Positions 8,136-15,949 of a stretch of 64,000 bases of DNA are shown piece by piece. The position numbers and the translations under genes were made by a program. The stretch is from Treponema sp. (GTDB taxonomy: Bacteria > Spirochaetota > Spirochaetia > Treponematales > Treponemataceae): the NCBI GenBank assembly GCA_017940255.1, contig JAGAZB010000035.1:62001-126000 (forward strand), in the 5' to 3' direction. The first letter of the stretch is position 1; every line of letters starts with the position of its first letter. The notes beneath the pieces were generated by a model. The model was not told the origin of the DNA and searched no databases. It was given only the letters and a program-made list of their open reading frames with translations.

Positions 8136-8912
8136 ATGAAGAAAATACATTTACTTACAATATCAACACTTTTTATCCTTTCCTCTGTCTTTTTTTCTGC
8201 CTGCCACAAAGAAAAAGAAGAAGTTTTGGATAATTCAGCAAACAACATTGAACTTACAGACGGAAATCCAGAAGATTTAATCAAAAATCCTCAGAGATGG
8301 CACGTTACAAATAAAAGACTCTTTGTATTATTTGGTTATGATTTTAACACACCACAGGTGTACGAACCGATTCTTGAACTCTTAAAAGAGCGATACGGAC
8401 TTGATAGCGACGGCGGTTTAATTCTACCTTTTGTTTATCCTTCAGATTTTAAACACGGAGCCCGAGCTTATTCATCAGACTTTTTTAACGTTCTTTCAGA
8501 TGACAGTTTTGATTTCTGCGGCGTACTGATGATAGGCGCCCCCGAAAATTCACACCTGGCCATCGCCCGCAACCAGGACGCCTGGGAAGAAACACCCTAC
8601 CCGGTAATTGCCCTTTTCCCGCAGGACGATATTCTGGGACTGGAAGCCACCTGCGACATCGTGCTGGACAAAGGCTTTACTTCAGGACTAAAAGGCGATG
8701 CCGTTGAAGATGAAACAACAGCCCAGGTCTTTCCAGAAGCTCCCGAAATTATTACAGAAACAATCGATTACATGCTTGCTTTGAGCGGCCCCTTACAGAA
8801 GGATTCAAGTATTCAAAATCATCTTCTGCAAATGTATAAAAATAAAAAGATTCACCACTACACAGATCCGGAAACTGGACTCCAGGCAATAAATCATTTT
8901 GTTCTGAACTAG
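8136..8912 (+). CDS. Lipoprotein of unknown function
   Basis: 258 aa. A lipoprotein signal peptide ends in SSVFFSAC (Cys near residue 23). The mature part reads like an alpha/beta periplasmic fold, with strands such as KRLFVLFGYDF, FDFCGVLMIGAP and PVIALFPQDD, but I do not recognise the family. It is divergent from the Na/Pi transporter and 25 bp upstream of a phosphoesterase gene on the same strand, so the two may be co-transcribed. GAGG lies 12 nt before the ATG. Confidence 0.75.
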   Translation: MKKIHLLTISTLFILSSVFFSACHKEKEEVLDNSANNIELTDGNPEDLIKNPQRWHVTNKRLFVLFGYDFNTPQVYEPILELLKERYGLDSDGGLILPFVYPSDFKHGARAYSSDFFNVLSDDSFDFCGVLMIGAPENSHLAIARNQDAWEETPYPVIALFPQDDILGLEATCDIVLDKGFTSGLKGDAVEDETTAQVFPEAPEIITETIDYMLALSGPLQKDSSIQNHLLQMYKNKKIHHYTDPETGLQAINHFVLN

Positions 8913-8937
8913 TTTTGAAAAACACAGGGGAGTTATT

Positions 8938-9588
8938 ATGAAATTCAAACAAAACAAGAAACTTTTGATTGGTTCTAAAAAAGCAATTTCTACCCTTGCG
9001 AAAAAAGATTATGCACGCCTGCTTGTAATTTCTGATTCTCACGGAAACTTTGAGCGGCTTTTTTCTATTGTAAAAAGATATGGAAAAGACTGTGATGCCC
9101 TTATTTTTTGCGGAGACGGTCTGGGCGACCTGCTCACTCTCTTAAGCATTGCAGAGGACGAAAGCAGCGTAGAAAAATGTATTCCGCCGGTTATCGCCTT
9201 TGTGAGGGGTAACTGCGACCCGGAAGGCATGCGGCTTGGCGGCAAAAATATTGAAGCACCACTTGAACAGACTCTAAAAGTGAACGGTCACAAAATACTG
9301 ATTGTACACGGACATGCCCATGGCATAGATTTTGGCATGGAAAAAATTGCCCTGCAATTAAAGCTTGGCGGCTATGACACTGTTTTTTACGGCCACACAC
9401 ACATTGCTTCACAAAAAATACTGAATAACACAGATGACAAAAAATACAGATTCATAAACCCGGGAAGTTGTGCCCGTCCGCGCGGCGGCCAGGTTCCGGG
9501 GCTTGCAATTGCAACCGTAGCTAAAGATTTTATTGATATGTCTTTTATTAATGCTTCAAACTTTGAAAACTGGATGCCCTTGGCTTAG
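8938..9588 (+). CDS. Metallophosphoesterase, YfcE/MJ0936 family
   Basis: Cytoplasmic calcineurin-like phosphodiesterase, 216 aa. The metal-binding motifs appear in order: ISDSHGN (near 32), FCGDG (near 59), VRGNCD (near 88), VHGHAHG (near 121) and YGHTH (near 150), followed by the family signature FINPGSCARPRGG. A strong AGGGGAG precedes the ATG. An N-terminal extension of about 28 residues before the first motif is unusual for the family. The stop overlaps that of the convergent MBL-fold gene by 4 bp. The substrate is likely a phosphodiester; the physiological one is unknown. Confidence 0.88.
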   Translation: MKFKQNKKLLIGSKKAISTLAKKDYARLLVISDSHGNFERLFSIVKRYGKDCDALIFCGDGLGDLLTLLSIAEDESSVEKCIPPVIAFVRGNCDPEGMRLGGKNIEAPLEQTLKVNGHKILIVHGHAHGIDFGMEKIALQLKLGGYDTVFYGHTHIASQKILNNTDDKKYRFINPGSCARPRGGQVPGLAIATVAKDFIDMSFINASNFENWMPLA

Positions 9589-10235
9589 CTGTAAGAAAAA
9601 CCAAAAGAATCGTGACCAGGATAAACCTTTGTTCCCGCAGGAATAATATCATGTAAATGACTAAGACTGTGGATTATCTGAGCTTCGTCTCCGCCGTACA
9701 TATCCGTACGCCCATATCCGCCGTAATCAAAGAGGGTATCGCCAGAAATTAAGGCTCCCTGCCCCTCAGCAAAATCTTTATTATAAAGGCAAATTGAACC
9801 GGGAGTATGGCCCGGGGTATGAATCACTTTCCAGCCAAAAAAGTTTTCGCCGTCTTTAAGAGCCCTGTCGGCAGAGGGCTGGCGTGCTAACTCGTCAAAA
9901 AGCTCTAATGCACCAAAAAATCTAACTACCGCCTGATTCATTGGCCCAGGCGGATTCTGCATTTCTGCATATTCAGCTTCATGTATTGCAATCTCTGCCT
10001 TTGGAAAAGCCTGTTTTAAGGTAAGAAGTCCTGTTATATGATCAAAATGGGAATGAGTAAGTACAATTGCCTTACAGTCCAGTTTCTTTGACTGCAAGAA
10101 ATCTACGATTTTATTTTGATCGCGACTCAACTCACAGGCTGCAGGATCTACCACAAAACAGCTTTTGTCTTCAAGAGGCACAACAAGCGTATTTACTCCA
10201 AACACGCCTGTGCGCAATACATAAAGTTCTTTCAT
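9585..10235 (-). CDS. Metallo-beta-lactamase-fold hydrolase (glyoxalase II-like)
   Basis: 216 aa cytoplasmic MBL-fold enzyme. Zinc-site motifs: LTHSHFDHITG near residue 60, HTPGHTPGSICLY near 130, SGDTLFDYGGYGRTD near 160 and the final YPGHD. The length fits stand-alone hydroxyacylglutathione-hydrolase-like proteins rather than beta-lactamases. Its ATG overlaps the TAA of the RNA-binding gene upstream (TAATG), which indicates translational coupling. The natural thioester or other substrate is unknown. Confidence 0.88.
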   Translation of the reverse strand: MKELYVLRTGVFGVNTLVVPLEDKSCFVVDPAACELSRDQNKIVDFLQSKKLDCKAIVLTHSHFDHITGLLTLKQAFPKAEIAIHEAEYAEMQNPPGPMNQAVVRFFGALELFDELARQPSADRALKDGENFFGWKVIHTPGHTPGSICLYNKDFAEGQGALISGDTLFDYGGYGRTDMYGGDEAQIIHSLSHLHDIIPAGTKVYPGHDSFGFSYS

Positions 10236-10984
10236 TACATTCCAAATGGTTCTTTGTCTGCAGCAGCTTTTTCTGCGGCAGCGTAGGCAGCAGCATCTTC
10301 AGCGGCCATTTCTTCTTCGGAAATGTTGTTATCTGCAAAAGAAGTTGTTTCTACAGCAGGAGCTGCTTCTTCACTTCCCTTCTGCTTTGAATAGCTTACT
10401 GCAAGTTTTCTTCCGCGGTAATCGTATCCGTTGAGTTTATCAATAGCAGTCTGAACATCTTCGCTGTAGAGCTGAACAAAAGAATACTGAGCCAAAACCT
10501 TGATGTCACCAATGCGGTCGCGGTCAATGCCGGCAACTGCAATAAGAATACCAACAAGGTCACGAGGATAAACACGACGATTCTTACCAATATTGATGAA
10601 AATAGAACTAGACTGATCTTCTGGAATTTCTACACGTGGACGACGTGGGCGTTCTTCTGCAGTTGCTTCTGCAGCAGGTGCGGCAGGTTCTTCTGTATGA
10701 ATATTTCTATAATCAGGACGATTTCTGTTTGAACGGTCCTGGCGATCATTACGATCATTTCTTTCTAAATGACGGTGATTAGAAAAATGATAATGCTTCA
10801 ATGATTCTTTAAGCATATAAGCAATAACATACTTTCTTACTGTAAGTGGAACATTCTTCTTAAAAAGCTTGTTCAAATCACTCAAAATATCAACATTTTC
10901 TGTTGTTTTTACTCTGTCAGTTGCATTTGCAAGATAATCTGCAATCTGAGCTTCATTAATTTCAAATTCACGGTTAAAAGCCAT
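10235..10984 (-). CDS. Stand-alone DbpA-type RNA-binding domain protein
   Basis: 249 aa. A helical N-terminal region (1-80) is followed by a low-complexity Arg/Asn/Asp-rich linker (HRHLERNDRNDRQDRSNRNR), then a DbpA C-terminal RNA-binding fold at about 125-205 (IFINIGKNRRVYPRDLVGILIAVAGI...YRGRKLAVSYSK) and an Ala/Glu-rich tail. In DEAD-box helicases this domain binds 23S rRNA; here no helicase core is present. A likely role is an RNA chaperone or ribosome-assembly factor (inference). CAGGAGATT precedes the ATG. Confidence 0.8.
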   Translation of the reverse strand: MAFNREFEINEAQIADYLANATDRVKTTENVDILSDLNKLFKKNVPLTVRKYVIAYMLKESLKHYHFSNHRHLERNDRNDRQDRSNRNRPDYRNIHTEEPAAPAAEATAEERPRRPRVEIPEDQSSSIFINIGKNRRVYPRDLVGILIAVAGIDRDRIGDIKVLAQYSFVQLYSEDVQTAIDKLNGYDYRGRKLAVSYSKQKGSEEAAPAVETTSFADNNISEEEMAAEDAAAYAAAEKAAADKEPFGM

Positions 10985-11083
10985 TTTTTTTTAATCTCCT
11001 GTGTGTAATAAAGGCCGCTGTCGGCCGATCTTCATCAGCAAAGCATCCAGAATAATGCTTCAGGCACTTTCTAGCCCTGCCTA

Positions 11084-11971
11084 CTAAACTGCCATAAGAT
11101 AGCCCTCGAGTTTTTTTTCAAAGCCTGTGCGTAGTAATAACGGCTCTATAATCTCTGGGACAAAATCTTTCGGCATAAAAATCCATTGTTTTTCGCGTTT
11201 TTTGCAGTTGTTTATCATCATAGAGATGAGTTCTTCTGCAATTCCTAATCCGCGATATTGTTCTGTAACAAAAAGACTAGTGATAACCATCACTTTTTTC
11301 TGATTGTCAGAAAAAGAAAATGCTGTAATACAGCCTGCAAAATCTTCAGAAAGACTACGGCAAACAAAGCCGGTCTGCCCTGCCAAATCTGCGGCTTTAA
11401 ATCTACCAAGCCATAAATCATAAACTAAGTTCTGTACTTCTGCCGGTAAATCTTCATCATCTTTCAAATGTTTTGAAATATTAAAAAGGATTTGTTCCAA
11501 ATCAGCAGAGGAATCATATTCACTGAATGAAAAATCATCATGCACTAAAGATTCATCTGATTCTGAATAGTGGTCTAGTTTTTCTAATCCCCATATTTCA
11601 CATAAAGAATCGTACCATTCATTGATACGTGCTGACATAGTATTGTGCTTAAAAATATGCCATCGTTTATCAACTTCCGGATAGTTTTTTATAACGGTTC
11701 TGAAATTTCTAAATACCCCCCTTCCCGAATGAAGCACCCGCTGAAGTTCGTCTTTTGCAAGCGGCGAATTTAACCGTGCAACAAAGGCTTCGCGCATTGC
11801 AAAGCCATCTGCGGCCGTCCACTCTGGTAAACCATAAAAATTAATATCATCAGCTTTCTGATTTGCTTCCAGCAAACAAGCATGCTCGGCATCTACAACA
11901 AAATCACACTCTTGATTTTCCATTGCCGAGATTATACTGCTGGTAAGTTCATCAGTTAAAGCAAATGTCAT
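11084..11971 (-). CDS. UPF0158-GNAT fusion protein
   Basis: 295 aa. Residues 1 to about 130 resemble UPF0158: MENQECDFVVDAEHACLLE, then FVARLNSPLAKDELQRVLHSGRGVFRNFRTVIKN and a conserved RWHIFKHN...INEWYDSL. An acidic linker follows, then a GNAT domain at about 165-295 with the acetyl-CoA loop VTEQYRGLGIAEELISMMI. Its ATG lies 3 bp after the clpP stop and has no Shine-Dalgarno of its own, so it probably depends on ribosomes finishing clpP. The acceptor substrate is unknown. The UPF0158 call rests on pattern recognition only. Confidence 0.72.
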   Translation of the reverse strand: MTFALTDELTSSIISAMENQECDFVVDAEHACLLEANQKADDINFYGLPEWTAADGFAMREAFVARLNSPLAKDELQRVLHSGRGVFRNFRTVIKNYPEVDKRWHIFKHNTMSARINEWYDSLCEIWGLEKLDHYSESDESLVHDDFSFSEYDSSADLEQILFNISKHLKDDEDLPAEVQNLVYDLWLGRFKAADLAGQTGFVCRSLSEDFAGCITAFSFSDNQKKVMVITSLFVTEQYRGLGIAEELISMMINNCKKREKQWIFMPKDFVPEIIEPLLLRTGFEKKLEGYLMAV

Positions 11972-11974
11972 ATT

Positions 11975-12592
11975 TTATTTTGGCAAGTCTGTTCTGTGTT
12001 CAACAATCTTGCTGATAAGACCGTATTTTACAGCTTCATCTGCATCAAGCCAGTAATCGCGGTCTGTATCTTTTGTAACCTGCTCAAGGCTTGTTCCAGT
12101 TGCATCTGCAATCAGCTTATTCAACTTTGCACGGATTTTTTCCATGTCTTTTGCGTAGATTTCAATATCTGTTGCAACACCGCGCATCTGGCCAAGTGGC
12201 TGATGAATAAGATAACGGCTGTTTGGAAGTCCGATTCGGCGTTCTTTTGGAACTGAAATCAAAATTAAAGTTGCAGCAGAAGCAATAAGGCCCATTCCAA
12301 TCAGATAAACTGGAGCTTTTACAAAACGAATAACATCATAAATTGCAAAGCCGGCATCAACATCACCACCAGGAGAGTCGATGTACATATAAATTGGAGC
12401 TTTATCATCCTCTGAATCAAGAATAAGCAGCTGACGTGAAATTGAATCTGCAAGTTCCTTGTTGATTTCACCCGTTAAAATAATCTGTCTGGTCTTCAAA
12501 AATCTGTCAGAAAATGGATCAGGCGCTTTCTGTTTTTTTTCTTCGTCCTCATCATCAAATCGAGGAGATGTGTAAAGTGATTTTGTATTCAT
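11975..12592 (-). CDS. clpP: ATP-dependent Clp protease proteolytic subunit
   Basis: 205 aa serine protease that forms the ClpP tetradecamer with ClpX/ClpA-type unfoldases in the cytoplasm. The catalytic triad has the family's spacing: S105 (GLIASAATLI), H130 (YLIHQPLG) and D179 (TDRDYWL). The Ser-His and His-Asp distances of 25 and 49 match E. coli ClpP. The frame is open to 12670, but family alignment favours MNTKSLYTSPRF at 12592. The Ser motif differs from the common GQAASMGA, suggesting a second-paralogue type ClpP. The N-terminal segment is acidic. The promoter places the transcript start on the ATG. Confidence 0.93.
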   Translation of the reverse strand: MNTKSLYTSPRFDDEDEEKKQKAPDPFSDRFLKTRQIILTGEINKELADSISRQLLILDSEDDKAPIYMYIDSPGGDVDAGFAIYDVIRFVKAPVYLIGMGLIASAATLILISVPKERRIGLPNSRYLIHQPLGQMRGVATDIEIYAKDMEKIRAKLNKLIADATGTSLEQVTKDTDRDYWLDADEAVKYGLISKIVEHRTDLPK

Positions 12593-12598
12593 ATTTAT

Positions 12599-12627
12599 AC
12601 TATAGTGAAATATCGGTAGATTTTCAA
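12599..12627 (-). promoter_or_regulatory. clpP promoter, predicted leaderless
   Basis: Minus strand TTGAAA (12622-12627), a 17-bp spacer and TATAGT (12599-12604), then exactly 6 nt to the ATG at 12592. There is no Shine-Dalgarno in the interval. Confidence 0.65.
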
Positions 12628-12688
12628 TGAAAAAAAATAGTTGCAGATTATCATTTAAGAGCTTTCTCATTTTTAGCTAAGCGTTACT

Positions 12689-12860
12689 AAAAATATGAGG
12701 GGCGGTAGCGAAACCGGGGCCGAAAAGCACTTTTCGCGTATTTGGTGACTGCCATGAAAACCAAATGAATGATTTGCTTGCAAATAATTCATTTGGTTTC
12801 CTAAAAACGCGAAATCTGTGCTGTTTCGGCAACGGTGTAGCGGCAGCCCCTCATATTTTT
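12689..12860. repeat. Foldback element A (172 bp imperfect palindrome with AGCG internal loop)
   Basis: Fills most of the 300-bp gap before the ComFB gene. Nested arms: AAAAATATGAGGGGC (12689-12703) pairs perfectly with GCCCCTCATATTTTT (12846-12860); GCCGAAAAGCAC pairs with 12818-12830 with one bulge; TTTCGCGT (12732-12739) pairs with ACGCGAAA (12807-12814); an apical hairpin runs 12758-12799. Between arms 1 and 2 lies the constant internal loop: GGTAGCGAA on the left strand, TAGCGGCAG on the right. The same plan recurs at 33501, 45370 and 45542. Confidence 0.85.
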
Positions 12861-12910
12861 TTTCAGGATATTTATAATGTAAAAGCCGTGGGAAGACATT
12901 AGATTTATAC

Positions 12911-12939
12911 TTGAAGAATGCACTTTTTTCTCATAAAAT
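12911..12939 (+). promoter_or_regulatory. Promoter of the ComFB-fusion gene
   Basis: TTGAAG (12911-12916), a 17-bp spacer and TAAAAT (12934-12939), about 30 bp before the start codon, which has its own GGAG Shine-Dalgarno. Confidence 0.6.
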
Positions 12940-12970
12940 AACATATTGATATTTTAACACGGAGATATTT

Positions 12971-13684
12971 ATGAATGTACACAACTTAATGGAAGACGTT
13001 GTAATCCACACTGTAAATGAACTTTACGACAATATCAAAAAAGAAGGGGCGAGCTGGCTTACATGTGACTGCGAAAACTGCCGCCTTGATACCACAAGTT
13101 ATGTATTAAACAGAGTTCCCGCAAAATATATTGTTTCAGGACGAGGAATTACACACTCAGCTGATGTTCTGGAAAATCAGCAGATTAAAGCAGATGTTGA
13201 AGCGCTGGCTTTACAAGGTATGCACATTGTAAGTGATTCAAAAAGACCTTTCCACCTTGCAGAAAAAAGCGATATTTCTGATTCAGACAAGGTTCCAAGC
13301 TTCAATTTTCCAACTTTTACAGGCACTGTTATTGACGGAGGCTCTTTTGAGCCGGTTCCGGGAGCAGAACTTCTTCTTAAATATGAAGGCCAGCCTGCCG
13401 AGATGATGGATAAATCCTGGGCAAATCCTCTTACAACTGTAAAAAGCACTCGCGGCGCATATTCTTTCTGGGTAAAACCTATGCCGGCTGAGGCTGCGGG
13501 CATTACAAAAAAGTTTAATTTTGCAATTGAAGTTACTGCTGACGGCTACGAGCCTCGTACTTATCATTTTGTATTCCCAATGATTAGTGATGATTGTGCA
13601 CACACAAATCTGGATTCAACAATTTCTTTTAAGCTTAAGGATTTGGTGATATTTAAGGACTTTATGATAAATCCAATGGAATGA
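12971..13684 (+). CDS. ComFB-domain protein with C-terminal carboxypeptidase-regulatory-like domain
   Basis: 237 aa, no signal peptide. Residues 1-60 match ComFB: NLMEDVVIHTVNELY, then a Cys cluster with C32, C34, C37 and D40, then SYVLNRVPAKYIVSGRG. Residues about 110-225 look like a carboxypeptidase-regulatory/transthyretin-like beta-sandwich (FTGTVIDGGSFEPVPGAELLLKYEG...GAYSFWVKPMP...VTADGYEPRTYHFVFP). ComFB proteins have recently been reported to bind cyclic di-nucleotides; a GGDEF protein is encoded at 4.5-6.3 kb. The gene sits alone between foldback element A and the tandem repeat. The combination of domains is uncommon. Confidence 0.75.
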   Translation: MNVHNLMEDVVIHTVNELYDNIKKEGASWLTCDCENCRLDTTSYVLNRVPAKYIVSGRGITHSADVLENQQIKADVEALALQGMHIVSDSKRPFHLAEKSDISDSDKVPSFNFPTFTGTVIDGGSFEPVPGAELLLKYEGQPAEMMDKSWANPLTTVKSTRGAYSFWVKPMPAEAAGITKKFNFAIEVTADGYEPRTYHFVFPMISDDCAHTNLDSTISFKLKDLVIFKDFMINPME

Positions 13685-13702
13685 GCAAGGTAAAATGTTA
13701 GC

Positions 13703-13987
13703 CTTACGCTCTGAAAGTTTTCTTTACCTTGCTCTCGTAGTTTGCATTCGCAAACTACGCATGCCGCGTGAAAGTTTTCTTAATAATTTACGTTACGTAA
13801 CCGTGATCCACAGTTTGCTAACGCAAACTGCGCACGTCGCGAGGGGTCTTACGCTCAGAAAGTTTTCCAGAACCTTGCTATCGCAGTTTGTTAATGCAAA
13901 CTGCGCACGTCGCGGGAAAGTTTTCTTAATAATTAACGTTACGTAACCGTGATCCACAGTTTGCTAGCGCAAACTGCGCACGTCGCG
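13703..13987. repeat. Two-copy tandem repeat (~146-bp period) carrying four hairpins
   Basis: Two near-identical units, 13703-13841 and 13848-13987, each beginning CTTACGCTC and ending CGCACGTCGCG. Each holds two hairpins: 13737-13758, 13811-13830, 13883-13904 and 13957-13976, all with an AGTTTGC / GCAAACT core. The stretch AAAGTTTTCTTAATAATT and TACGTTACGTAACCGTGATCC is shared. An open frame crosses it but does not look coding. The region fills the gap between the ComFB and GH51 genes; nothing else is recognisable in it. Confidence 0.85.
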
Positions 13988-14109
13988 GAGTAGGCTTTCT
14001 TACAAATCTTTTAAAAATCTGCAATAATCACATATTTTTTTACTATTTTTTCTTACGGCTTAGTTGTAGGCTCGTAATATAGCGAAAACTATAACTAGAA
14101 GGTAGGAAG

Positions 14110-15594
14110 ATGGATTCAATTATTGTTTCATGCGATAAAGACCTGAGCAAAATCAGCAGGGATATTTATGGGCATTTTAGCGAACATTTAGGACGCTGTA
14201 TTTATGGCGGCTTTTGGGTTGGAAAAAATTCGGAAATTCCAAACATTGAAGGCTACAGAAAGGATGTTGTGGAAGCCTTCCGCGAACTGGAGATTCCAAA
14301 CCTGCGCTGGCCGGGCGGATGTTTTGCAGACGAATATCACTGGCGCGATGGAATTGGCCCTTACGAAAAGCGCAAGCGCATGATTAACACTCACTGGGGC
14401 GGAGTTGTAGAAGACAATTCTTTTGGTACCCACGAATTTTTAGAGCTCTGTAAAGTACTGGGCTGTAAGCCATACATCAACGGAAACGTAGGAAGCGGTA
14501 CTGTTCAGGAAATGAGTGAATGGGTTGAATATATGACTTTTGGCGGCGAATCTCCAATGAGTAAACTGCGCGAAGAAAACGGACACAAAGAGCCATGGAA
14601 GGTTGATATGTTTGGCGTTGGTAACGAAAGCTGGGGCTGCGGCGGCAACATGAAGGCTGAACATTATGTAAATCTTTACCGCCAGTATCAGACTTACGTT
14701 CGCCAGTACGGTGCAGATAAAATCTTTAAGATTGCCTGTGGACCAAATTCCAGTGACTGGAACTGGACCGAAGTTTTAATGCGCGAAGCTGCTCCCCTTA
14801 TGGACGGACTTTCTCTTCATCATTATACAATTGAACCAAGCTGGGAAAATAAGCATACAGCCACAAACTTTGACGAAAAGGGCTGGTATCTTGCTCTTAG
14901 AAATGCTTCCTTTATGGAAACACTTGTTCGCCGTCATGATGAAATTATGAGTAAGTACGACCCAGATAAGCGTGTTGCCCTTGTTGTAGATGAATGGGGA
15001 ATGTGGCACGCCGTTGAACCTGGAACAAATCCGGGCTTCCTCTACCAGCAGAATACAATCCGTGATGCCCTTGTTGCAGGAATCACTTTGAATATCTTTA
15101 ATAATCATTCTGACCGCGTTCGTGTTGCAAATATTGCCCAGGCAGTAAATGTTCTTCAGTCACCTGTCCTTACAGAAGGTAACAAGATGATTAAAACGCC
15201 AACCTGGTATGTATTCCACATGTACAAGCCTCACATGGACGCTACTTTGCTGGCTTCTCGCGTTGCAACAAATCAGATTGGACCAGATGATGCCCGCATA
15301 GACGCAGTAACTTCATCAGCTTCTCACAAAGACGGAATTTACACAATCACCATTACAAATGCAGAGCTTAGCGGCAGCAAAGAAATGAGCGTAAGTCTTG
15401 CCGGCTTGCGTGGAAAAATTTCTGAAGCAAAGGCTACAATTCTTTCTGCCACAACAATGCGCAGCTGCAATACCTTTGATGTGCCAGACAATGTTCGCGA
15501 AGAAGCACATGCAGTTCGCGTGACAGCAGACAATGAAGTTCAGCTTACAGTTCTAGCCATGAGTGTCATAACAGTAAGTATTGAAGTAAAGTAA
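14110..15594 (+). CDS. Intracellular alpha-L-arabinofuranosidase, GH51
   Basis: 494 aa retaining glycosidase that releases arabinofuranose from arabino-oligosaccharides. It has a (beta/alpha)8 barrel (about 1-380) and a C-terminal beta domain. Catalytic residues are acid/base E173 in [11 protein letters not shown] and nucleophile E295 in VVDEWGMWH, close to positions 175/294 of characterised GH51 enzymes. [19 protein letters not shown] is diagnostic. There is no signal peptide, so imported oligosaccharides are hydrolysed in the cytoplasm. GGTAGGAAG precedes the ATG. It is followed by a small Cys-rich gene and a GH27 enzyme on the same strand, probably one operon. Confidence 0.94.
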   Translation: MDSIIVSCDKDLSKISRDIYGHFSEHLGRCIYGGFWVGKNSEIPNIEGYRKDVVEAFRELEIPNLRWPGGCFADEYHWRDGIGPYEKRKRMINTHWGGVVEDNSFGTHEFLELCKVLGCKPYINGNVGSGTVQEMSEWVEYMTFGGESPMSKLREENGHKEPWKVDMFGVGNESWGCGGNMKAEHYVNLYRQYQTYVRQYGADKIFKIACGPNSSDWNWTEVLMREAAPLMDGLSLHHYTIEPSWENKHTATNFDEKGWYLALRNASFMETLVRRHDEIMSKYDPDKRVALVVDEWGMWHAVEPGTNPGFLYQQNTIRDALVAGITLNIFNNHSDRVRVANIAQAVNVLQSPVLTEGNKMIKTPTWYVFHMYKPHMDATLLASRVATNQIGPDDARIDAVTSSASHKDGIYTITITNAELSGSKEMSVSLAGLRGKISEAKATILSATTMRSCNTFDVPDNVREEAHAVRVTADNEVQLTVLAMSVITVSIEVK

Positions 15595-15613
15595 ACACAT
15601 ACATAAAACAGAT

Positions 15614-15651
15614 GTGCTTCCGCGGCGGCGTTTCAAAAACTGCGGCTGAGC
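15614..15651. repeat. Half copy of the foldback element (left arm of element C)
   Basis: In the GH51-to-small-protein gap, 15614-15651 aligns with 45381-45418 of element C: GTGCTTCCGC, GGCG, T[T/C]CAAAAA and GCGGCTGAGC are shared. The matching right arm is missing here, so it cannot form the full palindrome. It supports a dispersed repeat family. Confidence 0.6.
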
Positions 15652-15669
15652 AACAAAGGAATTACCGAA

Positions 15670-15948
15670 ATGACACTCTGCCCTGAATGCGAAAATAAGG
15701 CTTATCTTTCCTCATTAGATATGACTCCTGAGCTGCTGGAAGAAATGGCAGCAGCGGAGCCAGTAACAGAGGATACGGTGGACGAAGAAATCTACCGGGC
15801 ACGACTTGAAATCTGCAAGGCATGTGATAAACTAATTGGAGGCATGACCTGCAGGGAGTGCGGCTGTTTTGTTCAGTTCAGGGCCAGGCATAAAACTGCC
15901 GCCTGCATCTGGGGAAAATGGCCCAAAATTATAAACGAAGGAAGATAA
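15670..15948 (+). CDS. Small cysteine-rich protein, probable zinc ribbon (DUF6171-like)
   Basis: 92 aa. It has an N-terminal CPEC and a C-terminal cluster CKACDKLIGGMTCRECGCFVQFRARHKTAACIWGKWP, which suggests one or two structural metal sites. The resemblance to DUF6171 is from memory of the pattern and was not searched. AAGGA lies 11 nt before the ATG. It ends 1 bp before the GH27 start, so it is co-transcribed and possibly translationally coupled. The function is unknown. Confidence 0.7.
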   Translation: MTLCPECENKAYLSSLDMTPELLEEMAAAEPVTEDTVDEEIYRARLEICKACDKLIGGMTCRECGCFVQFRARHKTAACIWGKWPKIINEGR

Positions 15949-15949
15949 A

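Noticed and set aside
12689..12860. Foldback elements as integron attC sites
   Set aside because: Treponemes can carry integrons, but the attC core sites (GTTRRRY and RYYYAAC) are not at the element ends, arms are perfect rather than showing extrahelical bases at fixed positions, and no integrase is nearby.
13695..13946. 83-aa plus-strand open frame across the tandem repeat
   Set aside because: It translates the hairpin repeats, has no Shine-Dalgarno and shows repeated Leu/Arg/Ala words typical of chance frames.
13703..13987. Tandem repeat as a CRISPR array
   Set aside because: Only two long units with near-identical 'spacers', no short direct repeats at regular spacing and no cas genes.
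15614..15651. Leader peptide or attenuator before the Cys-rich gene
   Set aside because: No short frame with a Shine-Dalgarno and no T-run; similarity to foldback element C explains the sequence better.
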